Assembly (NCBI RefSeq): GCF_000283655.1 | Contig: NC_016586.1 | Span: 635,001-699,000 of the forward strand | DNA length: 64,000 nucleotides | From: Azospirillum lipoferum 4B | GTDB lineage: Bacteria; Pseudomonadota; Alphaproteobacteria; Azospirillales; Azospirillaceae | Direction: 5' to 3' | Shown here: positions 8,772-17,446 of the stretch, in pieces | Layout: each line of letters begins with the position of its first letter | Position numbering within the stretch: position 1 is the stretch's first letter | Program-made: the position numbers and the translations under genes | The notes under the pieces: generated by a model | What the model was told of the DNA's origin: nothing | Database searches by the model: none | Seen by the model: only the letters and a program-made list of their open reading frames with translations

Positions 8772-10136
8772 TCAATGCGCCAGCGTGGCGGATGCCTTCA
8801 ACGCAGCGGACGGAACCGGATGGCGGCGCAGGGCGAAGACCGCCAGGGACGCCAGCAGCGCCGGGCCGACCGCCGCAAGCACCACCCCTTGCGCGCTCCA
8901 GCCCGCCCCCAGCAGGGCGCCGCCGGCCACCGGGCCGATGATGGAGCCGATGCGGCCGATGCCGAGCGCCCAACCGACGCCGGTGGAGCGGATCGCCGTC
9001 GGATAGATGCCGGCGGCCAGCGCGTTCATGCCGATCTGCGCGCCGACGACGCCGAAGCCGGCCAGGAAGACCGCCGGCATCAGCAGCCACAGGTCGTGCG
9101 AGCCGAAGGCGACGCCGACGATGAACAGCGCCGAGGCGGCATAGGCGCTGCCCAGCACCAGATGCGGGTTCATCCGGTCGATCATGCGGCCGAGCGCGAT
9201 GGCGCCGACCACGCCGCCGAGATTGAGAACGGCGGTGGACAGGATCGCGGTGCCGATGGGCATGCCGCTGGCGCGCAGCAGCGACGGCAGCCAGTTGACC
9301 AGGAAATACATCACCAGCAGGTTCATGAAGAAGGCCGCCCACAGCAGCAGGGTGGTGCGCGCCCTCCCCTCCTGGAACAGCTTGGCGACGGTGAAGCCGG
9401 CCGCCTTCGGTTCATGCAGGACGAAGCCGGTCCCGGCGTCGATGCGGGATGCGTGCTCCGGATCCAGCCGCTTCAGGATGCCGCCGATCCTCTCGCGCGG
9501 AGCGCCGCTGGCGACCAGATAGCGCAGCGATTCCGGCAGCCAGACGATCAGCACCAGCAGCACCGCCAGCGGGGCGACGCCGCCGACGATGAAGACCGAC
9601 TGCCAGCCGTAAGCGGCGATCAGCGGCGCGCTGATGACGCCGCCGACGGTCGAGCCGAAGGGGAAGCCGCAGAACATGATGGTGACCAGCGTCGCCCGCA
9701 GCCGTGCCGGCGCATATTCGGAGGTCAGCGCGATGATGTTCGGCATCGCCCCGCCCAGCCCGACGCCGGTCAGGAAGCGGTAGATCAGCAGCTCGTTCAT
9801 CGTGCCGGCCCAGGCGGTCACCAGCGAGAAGACGCCGAAGATCAGCATGGACAGCAGGATGATGCTCTTGCGCCCGAAGCGGTCGGCCGCCGGGCTGAGG
9901 ATGAAGGCGCCGACCGTCAGGCCGGCGAGGCCGGCGCCGAAGATCGGGCCGAAGCCGGCGACGCTCATCCCCCACTGTTCGGCGATGACCGGCGCCACAT
10001 AGGCGATGGCTTGTGTATCGAAGCCGTCCAGAAGCGCGATCAGCGCGCAGAGCGCGGTGATCAGGAACTGGAACCGGCCGAACCGCGCGCGTTCGATCGC
10101 CGCGGTCACGTCGATGACGTGCTGCTGTCCGGGCAT
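8772..10136 (-). CDS. MFS transporter, aromatic acid:H+ symporter (AAHS) family
   Basis: 454-residue inner-membrane permease with 12 predicted helices. It has the AAHS signature DGFDTQAIAYVAPVI in the first helix, whose Asp is needed for proton-coupled uptake in PcaK-type carriers. It also has loop 2-3 motif A, AADRFGRKSI. It is the last gene of an operon encoding salicylate hydroxylation and gentisate cleavage, so the likely cargo is salicylate, gentisate or a hydroxybenzoate. It starts 120 bp after the dioxygenase gene and is followed by a strong terminator. Confidence 0.88.
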   Translation of the reverse strand: MPGQQHVIDVTAAIERARFGRFQFLITALCALIALLDGFDTQAIAYVAPVIAEQWGMSVAGFGPIFGAGLAGLTVGAFILSPAADRFGRKSIILLSMLIFGVFSLVTAWAGTMNELLIYRFLTGVGLGGAMPNIIALTSEYAPARLRATLVTIMFCGFPFGSTVGGVISAPLIAAYGWQSVFIVGGVAPLAVLLVLIVWLPESLRYLVASGAPRERIGGILKRLDPEHASRIDAGTGFVLHEPKAAGFTVAKLFQEGRARTTLLLWAAFFMNLLVMYFLVNWLPSLLRASGMPIGTAILSTAVLNLGGVVGAIALGRMIDRMNPHLVLGSAYAASALFIVGVAFGSHDLWLLMPAVFLAGFGVVGAQIGMNALAAGIYPTAIRSTGVGWALGIGRIGSIIGPVAGGALLGAGWSAQGVVLAAVGPALLASLAVFALRRHPVPSAALKASATLAH

Positions 10137-10256
10137 GTGCCCCTCCCATTGATGTCGGTGTCCGGTCCGGATCGTTGTCCGGCCGGCCGGCGGCCGTCTC
10201 TGGACCGCCGGCCGTCTGCCCTTTTCGGCGAAGGGCTTGGGCGAACGGTGTGGCGC

Positions 10257-11321
10257 TCAGGCGCGCCGTTCGCGGTAGAGGCCCAGCTTCTCCTGGGCGG
10301 TGCGGTCGGAATAGCCGAACAGCACCAGGTCGCTGCCGGCCTGGATCGTCACCTCGTCCCAGCTCGGCACGACGATCACGTCACGCTCGGACAGGGTGAA
10401 TTCCCTGTCGCCGACCCTGGCATGGCCGTGCCCCTCCACCACCACGAGGACGGTGCCATCGGTGGAGCGGCGCGGCTTCGTCTCGAAGCCCGTCGGCAGC
10501 AGGCGGACATGGGCCGAGATGGTCGGCATGATCGCGCCGCCGTCGGCCGGGTTGATGAATTCCAGCGCATGGCCAATCCAGGGATCGGGCGTTTCCGCCG
10601 CCGCCAGGGCGGCGAGGCTGGCCCGCCATTGCGGATAGGGGTAGTGGAACAGCGGCTGGTGCGCCGGCCGGCGGTCGGCGGCGGTGCCGCGCATCGGCCG
10701 CATGTTGTGGCCGTAGCGCGCGCTGCTGTCGCCCGGCCGCACCGTCTCGGGATGGGCCGGCTGGCCGAGATGCTCGGCGAAGCTGGCGTCGAAATGGCGC
10801 ACGGTCGGGATGTCCAGCCCGTCGAGCCAGATCATCGCATGGTCGGTGGTGTTGCCATGGTCGTGCCACTGCCAGTTCGGCGTCAGCACGAGGTCGAAGG
10901 GGTTCATCACCGCCTTCTCGCCATCCACCGCGGTGTAGGCGCCATGGCCTTCCATGACGAAGCGCAGCGCCGACTGGCTGTGACGGTGGCAGGGCGCCAC
11001 CTCGCCGGGCAGGATCATCTGCAGCCCGGCATAGAGGCTGGTGGTGATGCCGGCGGTGCCGGGCGTGCCGGGATTCTCCAGGATCAGCACGCGGCGTTCC
11101 GCCTTCTCCGCGCTGATCAGGTCGCCGGCCCGCATCAGATGGGCGCGGGCGGTGGCATACTCCCACTTCGCCGCCACCGTCGGCGCCCGTGGCGTCGGGG
11201 TGACCAGCGCGCCCAGCACCTCCCACAGCGGATAGAGATGCTGGGGCCGCATCGCCTCGTAGAGCTGGCGGAGCTGGGCGTCGGTGTCGTTGCTGAGAAG
11301 TCCGTGGGTGTCGGGCGCCAT
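10257..11321 (-). CDS. nagI: Gentisate 1,2-dioxygenase
   Basis: Fe(II) bicupin enzyme (354 aa, family-typical) that opens the gentisate ring to maleylpyruvate. The N-terminal cupin carries the metal-binding CHRHSQSALRFVMEG, with two His ligands, and the later WHDHGN supplies the third. A second cupin follows near residues 240-340 (ARVGDREFTLSERDVIVVPSW). ATG 11321 is chosen over upstream in-frame starts because GAGGAGG lies 9 bp before it; the gap from the ferredoxin stop is 4 bp. In the operon it consumes the product of the Rieske oxygenase. The symbol follows the nag salicylate pathway and is given by analogy. Confidence 0.9.
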   Translation of the reverse strand: MAPDTHGLLSNDTDAQLRQLYEAMRPQHLYPLWEVLGALVTPTPRAPTVAAKWEYATARAHLMRAGDLISAEKAERRVLILENPGTPGTAGITTSLYAGLQMILPGEVAPCHRHSQSALRFVMEGHGAYTAVDGEKAVMNPFDLVLTPNWQWHDHGNTTDHAMIWLDGLDIPTVRHFDASFAEHLGQPAHPETVRPGDSSARYGHNMRPMRGTAADRRPAHQPLFHYPYPQWRASLAALAAAETPDPWIGHALEFINPADGGAIMPTISAHVRLLPTGFETKPRRSTDGTVLVVVEGHGHARVGDREFTLSERDVIVVPSWDEVTIQAGSDLVLFGYSDRTAQEKLGLYRERRA

Positions 11322-11325
11322 GGCG

Positions 11326-11664
11326 TCACGCCTCCTCGATCTGGACATAGAGGACACCGTCCTCGATTTTTACCGGAAAACTGCGGACCGGCACGGTGCA
11401 GGGCGCGCCGGCCGCCGCGCCGGTGCGGACGTCGAACAGGCCCTGGTGCAGCGGGCATTCGATCAGGTGCCCGTCGAGATAGCCGTCGGACAGGAAGGCC
11501 TGCCCGTGGGTGCAGACGTCGGAGGTGGCGAAATACTCGCCCTCCACCGCATAGAGCGCCACGCGCTGGCCGCCGGCCTGGGCGCGGGCGACGCCGTCCT
11601 GCTCGACGGCGGCGGCCGGGATGGTCTTGAACCAAGTCGTCGTCACGGGTGTCGTCACGGTCAT
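11326..11664 (-). CDS. nagAb: Rieske-type [2Fe-2S] ferredoxin
   Basis: 112-residue Rieske ferredoxin that passes electrons from a reductase to the oxygenase. The cluster ligands are visible as CTHGQAFLS (Cys-X-His) and CPLHQGLFD (Cys-X2-His), separated by 17 residues. GAGG lies about 9 bp upstream of ATG 11664. It sits between the oxygenase small subunit (11-bp gap) and gentisate dioxygenase (4-bp gap), as in nag-type salicylate 5-hydroxylase operons. Confidence 0.88.
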   Translation of the reverse strand: MTVTTPVTTTWFKTIPAAAVEQDGVARAQAGGQRVALYAVEGEYFATSDVCTHGQAFLSDGYLDGHLIECPLHQGLFDVRTGAAAGAPCTVPVRSFPVKIEDGVLYVQIEEA

Positions 11665-11675
11665 GGGAGTTTTCC

Positions 11676-12185
11676 TCAGGCCGGATAGATCAGGCTGTTG
11701 GCGATCATCTCGGAATCGAAGACGACCACGCGTTCCGCCAAACGCAGCCGCCCCCTATCCTCGACCAGCCGGTCGTGACAGACGCCGCACAGCACGATGG
11801 AGGGCTGCCGGTCGATCAGTGTCTGGACCATCAGCAGATTGTGGCGGGTGCGGATGCCGTCGCCGCCCACCGTCACCCGCAGGGGGCCGGGAAAGCGGCG
11901 GTAATAGCGCGGGGCGTACATCTGGGTCTTGAGCAGGCCGGTCACCCGGTCCTGCAGCATTCCGCGGCTTTCCGCCTGCATGGTGCAGAGCATGAAGCCG
12001 CGCTCGTGGTTCTCGCGCGGGATGACGCGGTAGAGGCACTCTTCGGTGAAGAAGTCCGGCCACTCCTCCAGCCGCACATCGTCGAGCGCATCGTAATAGG
12101 CGTCGTAGAAGTCGCGGACCCGGGCGCGCAGTGCCGCGTCCGCAGCCATCGCCGCATCGTCACGGCTCATCGTCAGCGTGCTCAT
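11676..12185 (-). CDS. nagH: Aromatic-ring hydroxylating oxygenase, small (beta) subunit
   Basis: 169-residue beta subunit of the ring-hydroxylating oxygenase family (NTF2-like fold), which scaffolds the alpha subunit. Recognisable segments are [24 protein letters not shown], a substrate-pocket-like [10 protein letters not shown], and the C-terminal [26 protein letters not shown] 12185 overlaps the alpha-subunit stop in an ATGA, implying translational coupling and equal stoichiometry. In this gentisate operon the most likely role is salicylate 5-hydroxylase; anthranilate or hydroxybenzoate substrates remain possible. Confidence 0.82.
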   Translation of the reverse strand: MSTLTMSRDDAAMAADAALRARVRDFYDAYYDALDDVRLEEWPDFFTEECLYRVIPRENHERGFMLCTMQAESRGMLQDRVTGLLKTQMYAPRYYRRFPGPLRVTVGGDGIRTRHNLLMVQTLIDRQPSIVLCGVCHDRLVEDRGRLRLAERVVVFDSEMIANSLIYPA

Positions 12186-13453
12186 AGCCCCATCACCTCG
12201 CGCCAGTAGCGGTACATGCCGCGGATCGCGGTTTCGGTGACCATGTGGTCGGTCGGCGCGATGTCGTGCCCGCCCATCGTCACCAGCGCCTCGGCATCGG
12301 GGGAGGCGGCGAAGCCCTGCTGGCACATCTCGATCACCTCGCCGTCGTCGGCCGACACGAAGCCGGCCGGGCCGAACAGGTTGGCCTGCCGGGTGCGGCG
12401 CAGCTTCATCTCCGGCGTGTCGTCGGCATAGCACCAGTGGGTCCAGTGGAAATCGAAGCCGCCGGCCCCGGTCGGCACGATCTGGCGCGTGGTCAGCGAA
12501 TTGACCTGCTGCTGCAGGATGACGCTGGGGAAGATGGTGATCATGCCCACCGTCTCGTCGCCGGGGAACTCGTTCACCACGTCGAGGATGCGCGGGTCGG
12601 CCAGCTTCAGGTCGCCCTGGAAATTGCGCATGTCGGCGGTGACGTCGTTGACCTCCTGCGCGCCCTTGCGGCTGATCAGCACGCCGTGGCGGCCGGTGTC
12701 GTCGATGTCGACCGCGGATTTCTGGTCGGCGCGGAACAGGCCGAAGGTGACGAAGAACACATGCAGCAGGCCCGCATGGTACGGGTCCTTGATGTTCTCC
12801 ATCATCAGCTTCCAGTTGCCGGGAATGTGCTGGCGGTTGTAGCCGAGCACCTCCAGCTTCCGGCCGTCATAGACGCGCGTGTAGTGCTTCCAGAATTTTT
12901 CGCCGAGATAGTCGCGGAAGGGCGGCGTGTCGTCGGAGAAGGTGGCCCACACCACGCCGTTGACCACCTCGACCCGCAGGCGGCGCAGGCCGTGCTTCGC
13001 GGTGTCGAAATCGGCCGGCATGCCGCCCTGGCGCCGCACGCCGCGGCGGAAGGGAACGCCGATCAGCTCGCCGCGCAGGTCGTAGGCCCACTGGTGATAG
13101 GGGCAGAGCAGGTCCTTGGCGTGGCCGGACCGGCTTTGGCAGAACTTCACGCCGCGGTGGGCGCAGCGGTTCTCCACCACGCTGATCTCATCCTCGGCGC
13201 TGCGCACCACGATCACCGGCTTTTCGCCCAGCGTGGTGGTCTTGAAGTCGCCGACCTTCGGGATCTCGGCCTCCAGGGCGCAATAGAGCCAGTGCGGGCC
13301 GTACCAGATCCGCTCCAGCTCGCGCCGGTAGGTCTCCTCGTCCGAATAGACCCAGTAGGGAACCTGCGAGGCTCCGTCGGCGGCCCAGCGCCGGGGGGCC
13401 GGGCGGTCCTGCTGTGTGGAGTCCCGGCTGGCGGGACTGCTGGCCGTGCTCAT
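12182..13453 (-). CDS. nagG: Rieske oxygenase large (alpha) subunit, probable salicylate 5-hydroxylase
   Basis: 423-residue catalytic subunit. The Rieske cluster is bound by CAHRGVKFC and CPYHQWAYDLRG. The mononuclear iron site is given by ENIKDPYHAGLLH, the conserved D-x2-H-x4-H. It adds oxygen to salicylate to give gentisate, which the dioxygenase further along the operon cleaves. ATG 13453 is chosen because GGAGGA lies directly upstream and the protein then begins MSTASSPASR; a longer reading from 13519 would run through the promoter. It is the first gene of the operon and is divergent from the ferredoxin reductase. Substrate assignment rests on operon context and NagG-like sequence. Confidence 0.85.
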   Translation of the reverse strand: MSTASSPASRDSTQQDRPAPRRWAADGASQVPYWVYSDEETYRRELERIWYGPHWLYCALEAEIPKVGDFKTTTLGEKPVIVVRSAEDEISVVENRCAHRGVKFCQSRSGHAKDLLCPYHQWAYDLRGELIGVPFRRGVRRQGGMPADFDTAKHGLRRLRVEVVNGVVWATFSDDTPPFRDYLGEKFWKHYTRVYDGRKLEVLGYNRQHIPGNWKLMMENIKDPYHAGLLHVFFVTFGLFRADQKSAVDIDDTGRHGVLISRKGAQEVNDVTADMRNFQGDLKLADPRILDVVNEFPGDETVGMITIFPSVILQQQVNSLTTRQIVPTGAGGFDFHWTHWCYADDTPEMKLRRTRQANLFGPAGFVSADDGEVIEMCQQGFAASPDAEALVTMGGHDIAPTDHMVTETAIRGMYRYWREVMGL

Positions 13454-13480
13454 CGCTCCTCCGCGCATCTTGTTGGCAAA

Positions 13481-13521
13481 GCGTATTGCATATCGTGCGA
13501 TGAATTGTATATTGCGCAATA
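13481..13521. promoter_or_regulatory. Divergent promoter with TATTGC palindromes
   Basis: The 172-bp gap between the oxygenase operon and the ferredoxin reductase holds a perfect 12-bp palindrome TATTGCGCAATA at 13510-13521. A second related element, GTATTGCATATC, starts at 13484, about 26 bp away. The AT-rich stretch is unusual for this GC-rich DNA. It is a plausible operator for the IclR-type regulator encoded nearby, controlling both directions; this is inference. Confidence 0.5.
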
Positions 13522-13625
13522 CGAACGATGCGTCAAGAGCGAACCATCAGTGACAGCGACAGTTCGTCCACGAAGGGCTCCGCCGCCCGTGGAGGCGGGC
13601 CGCAGCACGAAGGAGGAAGACGGGC

Positions 13626-14906
13626 ATGAGTGCAGGCATGGATGCGGGCGTGGTCATCGTCGGAGCCGGGCAGGCCGGCGGACGGGTGGCGCTGCTGCTG
13701 GCCCAGCGCGGCTTTCCCGGTCCGGTGACGCTGGTGGGCGCGGAAACGCTGCCCCCCTATGAGCGCCCGCCCCTGTCCAAGGAGATGCTGGCCGATCCGC
13801 AGCATCCGCTGCCGCTGCTGGTCCCGGCGGCGGAGTACGAGCGGCTGGGGATCGCGCTGCGGCTGGGCCGCCGGGTCACCGCCATCGACCGCGCCCGCCG
13901 GGTGGTTGCGCTGGACGACGGCCGGACCCTGCCCTACGGGCGGCTGGTGCTGGCCACCGGCGGACGGCCGCGGCAACTGCCCTTCGCGCTGGAGCGCCTG
14001 CAGGTGCTGCGCACGGTCGAGGATGTCCGCGCCATCGCGGCGCGGGCGGAAAAGGCGGCCGGCGTGCTGGTAATCGGCGGCGGCGTCATCGGGCTGGAGG
14101 TGGCGGCGACCCTGCGCCGGCGCGGGCTGGCGGTGACGGTGGTGGAGGTCGGGTCACGCCTGCTCGGCCGCAATTTCCCGGAACCGGTCGCCGCGGCCAT
14201 CGCCGAACGCCACGCGGCGGAAGGGGTGGTGGTCCGCACCGGGGTGCGCGTGCGCACCATGAGCGAGGATGCCGGCGGGCTGCACGCCACCCTGTCCGAC
14301 GGCAGCACGATCGGCGCCGATTTCGCGGTGGCCGGCATCGGCATCACCCCCGACACGGCGCTGGCGCAGGACTGCGGGCTGGTCACCGACGACGGCGTGG
14401 TGGTGGACGCCGGGATGCGCAGCTCCGACCCCGACATCCTGGCGGTCGGCGACATGGCGGCGATTCCGGGACCGGACGGACGGCCGATGCGCTGCGAGAC
14501 CTGGCAGAACGCCAACGTCACCGCCGAGCGGGCCGTCGCCACCCTCCTGGGCGAGGCGATCCCGCCGGGCGAGGCCGGCTGGTTCTGGACCGACCAGTAC
14601 GATCTGAACGTGCAGCTGACCGGCGACACCATGATCGGCAACACGATGTCTGGCGGGGCCGGCCGGGTGGTGGAGCAGCGCTCCGCGGTGCCCGGCGGGC
14701 GGCTCTACCTGATGCTGGACGGCGACGGCCGGCTGGTCGGCGCGGCGGCGATCAATGCCGGCCGCGACATGAGCGTCTGCCGCCGTCTGGTCGCCGCCGG
14801 GGTCAGGCTGCCGGGCGCGATGCTCGGCTCGGATCTGTTCGACGCGCGGGCGGCCCGCGCCCTGCTCACGCCGGCTCCGGCCAGCGCCCGCCCAGTCGAT
14901 GCGTGA
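13626..14906 (+). CDS. NAD(P)H-dependent ferredoxin reductase (FAD, putidaredoxin-reductase type)
   Basis: 426-residue flavoprotein with the FAD Rossmann motif VVIVGAGQAGGRVALLLAQRG at residues 8-28, PPYERPPLSKEML, and the NAD(H) motif VLVIGGGVIGLEVAATLRRRG near 144-164. The C-terminal FAD contact is DILAVGDMA. It likely supplies electrons to the Rieske ferredoxin encoded divergently. It is not the plant-type 2Fe-2S reductase of classical nag operons but a BphA4/CamA-type enzyme. GGAGG lies 9 bp before the ATG. Its 3' end overlaps the convergent IclR gene by 41 bp. Confidence 0.87.
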   Translation: MSAGMDAGVVIVGAGQAGGRVALLLAQRGFPGPVTLVGAETLPPYERPPLSKEMLADPQHPLPLLVPAAEYERLGIALRLGRRVTAIDRARRVVALDDGRTLPYGRLVLATGGRPRQLPFALERLQVLRTVEDVRAIAARAEKAAGVLVIGGGVIGLEVAATLRRRGLAVTVVEVGSRLLGRNFPEPVAAAIAERHAAEGVVVRTGVRVRTMSEDAGGLHATLSDGSTIGADFAVAGIGITPDTALAQDCGLVTDDGVVVDAGMRSSDPDILAVGDMAAIPGPDGRPMRCETWQNANVTAERAVATLLGEAIPPGEAGWFWTDQYDLNVQLTGDTMIGNTMSGGAGRVVEQRSAVPGGRLYLMLDGDGRLVGAAAINAGRDMSVCRRLVAAGVRLPGAMLGSDLFDARAARALLTPAPASARPVDA

Positions 14907-15633
14907 TCTCGCGGCAGGCGGCGATCAGCCGCTCCCTCACCGCCGGGTCCTCGTCGGTCTTGAAGGTCTGCGAGGCGATGACCGAGACGACCATGACCAG
15001 CTGGCCCTGCAGGTTGAAGACCGGCCCGGCGAAGGCGCGCAGCCCCGGCACGGTGGTGCCGTCGACCCCGGCGATCAGGTCGCGCCGCACCTGCCGGCGG
15101 ATGGCGTCGATGTCGATCGGGCCGTCGGTGCGGTCGCGCACCAGCTCGCGCTGCAGCACGTCGGAGACGAAACTCTCGTTCTGGAAGGCGAGGAAGACCT
15201 TGCCGGTCGCCGACTGGGTCAGCGGCAGGCGCGAGCCGATGGTCAGCGTGGTGTAGATCGGCGGCGATCCGGGAAACCAGCGCACGATGGTCGGCCCCAG
15301 ATCGGCCCATACCGCGAGCTGCAGGGTGCGGCCGGTCTCCTCCACCAGCTCCTGCGCGATCAGGGCGGCCTGTTCGAACACGTCGAGCCGGGCCATCGCC
15401 GCCAGCCCGAGCCGCAGGGCGCCGCTGTGCATATCGTAGAGCGTGGTCGCCGGGTCCTGCCGCAGGAAGCCGGTGTTCACGAAGCTGGCGAGATAGCGGT
15501 GGGCCTGGCTGACCGACATCTCGCTCGCCTTGGCGATCTCGGTCAGGCTGCTCGGCCGGCCCAGCCGGACCACGGCGTCGAGCACGCCCATGCCGATCTC
15601 CACCGATTGGATGCCCTTGCGCTTCGTCGTCAT
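14866..15633 (-). CDS. IclR-family transcriptional regulator
   Basis: 255-residue DNA-binding regulator. The N-terminal winged helix (SLTEIAKASEMSVSQAHRYLASF, residues about 30-52) is followed by the IclR effector domain with LPLTQSATGKVFLAF and GLRAFAGPVFNLQGQLVMVVSV. It probably responds to salicylate, gentisate or a ring-cleavage product and controls the surrounding catabolic genes. ATG 15633 (MTTKRKG) is chosen as the natural start of the helix-turn-helix domain, although its ribosome site is weak. It is divergent from maleylpyruvate isomerase, with 122 bp between them, and tail-overlaps the reductase gene. Confidence 0.85.
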   Translation of the reverse strand: MTTKRKGIQSVEIGMGVLDAVVRLGRPSSLTEIAKASEMSVSQAHRYLASFVNTGFLRQDPATTLYDMHSGALRLGLAAMARLDVFEQAALIAQELVEETGRTLQLAVWADLGPTIVRWFPGSPPIYTTLTIGSRLPLTQSATGKVFLAFQNESFVSDVLQRELVRDRTDGPIDIDAIRRQVRRDLIAGVDGTTVPGLRAFAGPVFNLQGQLVMVVSVIASQTFKTDEDPAVRERLIAACREITHRLGGRWPEPA

Positions 15634-15706
15634 GCCGCCCGCCCCGTCCGAAATCCCCGGCGTTCCGTCCACCGAAGGGCCGGCACCATAGCGCGCCGGC
15701 GGGCGG

Positions 15707-15722
15707 CGGAACACCCATTCCG
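15707..15722. promoter_or_regulatory. CGGAA-N6-TTCCG palindrome in the IclR/isomerase intergenic region
   Basis: Inverted repeat CGGAA (15707-15711) and TTCCG (15718-15722) lies between the divergent IclR gene and the isomerase gene, 34 bp before the latter's ATG. IclR-family operators are commonly built from GGAA/TTCC half-sites, so this is a candidate autoregulatory and target site. The motif is short and could be chance. Confidence 0.35.
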
Positions 15723-15755
15723 GACCAGGAACCGATCATCGAGGAGGGAACCAGC

Positions 15756-16394
15756 ATGAAGATCTACGATTATTTCCGGTCCTCGGCGGCCTACCGGCTG
15801 CGAATCGCCCTCACCCTGAAGGGGTTGAGCGCCGAGCGGCACTTCATCCATCTGCGCCGCAGGGAGCAGAGCGCGCCGGACTATCTCGCCGTCAACCCGA
15901 TGGGCCTCGTGCCGGCGCTGGAGACCGGCGGCCGGACCCTGACCCAGTCGCTCGCCATCATCGAGTATCTCGACGAGACCCACCCCGACCCGGCGCTGCT
16001 GCCGCACGATCCGCTCGACCGCGCCTGGGTTCGCTCGCTGGCGCTGGCCGTCGCCTGCGACATCCATCCGGTCAACAACTTGCGCATCCTCAACCACCTG
16101 CGCGACGCGCTGGGCCAGGACGAGGCGGCCCGCAACGGCTGGTACGCCCATTGGGTGGCGGAAGGCTTCCGCGGGCTGGAGGCGATGCTGGCCGGCGATG
16201 ACCGCGTCGGCGCCTTCTGCTTCGGCGATGCGCCGACCATCGCCGACATCTGCCTCGTCCCGCAGGTCTTCAATGCCGAACGGATGAACTGCCCGCTCGA
16301 CGACTATCCCACCATCCGCCGCATCGCCGCGGCGGCCCGAGCCCTGCCCGCCTTCCAGGCCGCCGAGCCCGGCCGCCAGCCCGACGCCGAATGA
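15756..16394 (+). CDS. nagL: Maleylpyruvate isomerase (zeta-class glutathione transferase)
   Basis: 212-residue zeta-class GST that uses glutathione to isomerise maleylpyruvate to fumarylpyruvate. The N-terminal thioredoxin-like domain carries the catalytic [18 protein letters not shown], with the zeta-class SS-x3-R motif, and PMGLVPALE with the cis-Pro. DGRTLTQS-like [17 protein letters not shown] contacts glutathione. GAGGAGGG precedes the ATG at good distance. The next gene begins in an ATGA overlap or, more likely, 29 bp downstream. Maleylacetoacetate isomerase is the sister function, but the gentisate context favours maleylpyruvate. Confidence 0.88.
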   Translation: MKIYDYFRSSAAYRLRIALTLKGLSAERHFIHLRRREQSAPDYLAVNPMGLVPALETGGRTLTQSLAIIEYLDETHPDPALLPHDPLDRAWVRSLALAVACDIHPVNNLRILNHLRDALGQDEAARNGWYAHWVAEGFRGLEAMLAGDDRVGAFCFGDAPTIADICLVPQVFNAERMNCPLDDYPTIRRIAAAARALPAFQAAEPGRQPDAE

Positions 16395-16423
16395 CCGTCT
16401 TCAACACCGGAGGAAAGCCAGAA

Positions 16424-17122
16424 ATGACCGATTACGTCTTCGCCCCCGCCGCCATCCCCGCCGCACCGGTCCGCGGCACCGACGCCCGCTTCCCGATCAA
16501 CCGCATCTTCTGCGTCGGCCGCAATTACGAGGCCCATGCGCGCGAAATGGGCGTGGAGGTCGACCGCGAGGCGCCCTTCTATTTCACCAAGTCCCCCGGC
16601 ACCTATGTGCCGAGCGGCGCGACCGTCGCCTATCCGCCGGCAACCGAGAATTATCATTACGAGATGGAGCTGGTCGTCGCCATCGGGAAGCCGGCCTTCC
16701 GCATCGCGCGGGACGAGGCGCTGGATGTGGTCTACGGCTATGGCTGCGGCCTCGACATGACCCGGCGCGACCTGCAGCTCGCCGCCCGCGCCAAGCAGCG
16801 GCCCTGGGACATCGGCAAGGATTTCGAGGAATCGGCCGTCCTGGCGGAGATCGTCCCGGTGGCTCAGTGCGGCCATCCGGCCAGCGGCAGTCTGGAGCTG
16901 CGCGTCAATGGCGAGACGAAGCAGTCCACCGACCTGACCCTGCTGATCTGGTCGGTGCCGGAGTTGATCGCCCACCTGTCCACCCTCTACCACCTGCAGC
17001 CGGGCGACCTGATCTACACCGGCACGCCGGAGGGCGTCGGCGCCGTCAAGCCGGGCGACCGCATCGAGGGCAGCATCGCCGGGCTGGGCGGCATCGCCCT
17101 GACCATCGGCGAGCCGGCCTGA
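16424..17122 (+). CDS. nagK: Fumarylpyruvate hydrolase (FAH family)
   Basis: 232-residue member of the fumarylacetoacetase family that splits fumarylpyruvate into fumarate and pyruvate, completing the gentisate route. It has the family core [19 protein letters not shown], the metal-binding [16 protein letters not shown] (Glu ligands) and [14 protein letters not shown], and the C-terminal [18 protein letters not shown] 16424 is selected for the GGAGG at 16409-16413; an upstream ATG at 16391 overlaps the isomerase stop but lacks a site. It is the last gene of the salicylate island. Confidence 0.88.
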   Translation: MTDYVFAPAAIPAAPVRGTDARFPINRIFCVGRNYEAHAREMGVEVDREAPFYFTKSPGTYVPSGATVAYPPATENYHYEMELVVAIGKPAFRIARDEALDVVYGYGCGLDMTRRDLQLAARAKQRPWDIGKDFEESAVLAEIVPVAQCGHPASGSLELRVNGETKQSTDLTLLIWSVPELIAHLSTLYHLQPGDLIYTGTPEGVGAVKPGDRIEGSIAGLGGIALTIGEPA

Positions 17123-17177
17123 CGGCGGACCCGGAACCGGGGCGGGATCGGGCGGGGAGAATGCTTCCCGCCGGCCC

Positions 17178-17226
17178 AGTCCGCTGCCCCAGTCCGCTGC
17201 CCCCGTCCGCTGCCCCCGTCCGCTGC
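17178..17226 (+). repeat. Four-copy 13-bp tandem repeat
   Basis: Units at 17178-17190 and 17191-17203 (AGTCCGCTGCCCC), 17204-17216 (CGTCCGCTGCCCC) and 17217-17226 (truncated). It lies in the 324-bp gap after the fumarylpyruvate hydrolase gene. An imperfect GGCGGGG/TCCCGCC hairpin (17151-17172) precedes it and may close the upstream transcript. No coding potential was seen here. Confidence 0.8.
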
Positions 17227-17306
17227 ATGCCAGTTGCCGCGAAACCGGAGTTGCGATGTCGGGAGCGTTCGTCTAAAGGTCGGCCCTGCCAGGCCGGGCC
17301 CCTCTG

Positions 17307-17323
17307 ACAGTTCTCAGAACTGT
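17307..17323. promoter_or_regulatory. 17-bp perfect palindrome upstream of the TerC-family gene
   Basis: ACAGTTCT and AGAACTGT flank a single C at 17315. The site is 124 bp before the TerC-family start codon and is the clearest operator-like sequence there. The regulator is unknown. No convincing match to the manganese yybP-ykoY riboswitch was seen in this leader. Confidence 0.45.
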
Positions 17324-17446
17324 GATGTCGGACTGGAAAGACGATCAGAGTGGCCCCGCCCCGTGCCTGCCGGCAGCGTTCCTTACCGTATGTCCGGATC
17401 GGCCCGTGGATGCCACTCTCTTGCCCGATGTGAGAGGACTGCATCT

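Noticed and set aside
15633-15714. N-terminal extension of the IclR regulator to 15714
   Set aside because: The extra 27 residues are Pro/Gly-rich and precede the conserved start of the DNA-binding domain; they overlap the candidate operator.
17178-17226. CRISPR or satellite array
   Set aside because: Only four 13-bp units without spacers.
17123-17446. Possible manganese (yybP-ykoY) riboswitch before the TerC-family gene
   Set aside because: The conserved GGGGAGTAGC-like and GAAGACC-like blocks of that class could not be located; only a palindrome and tandem repeat are visible.
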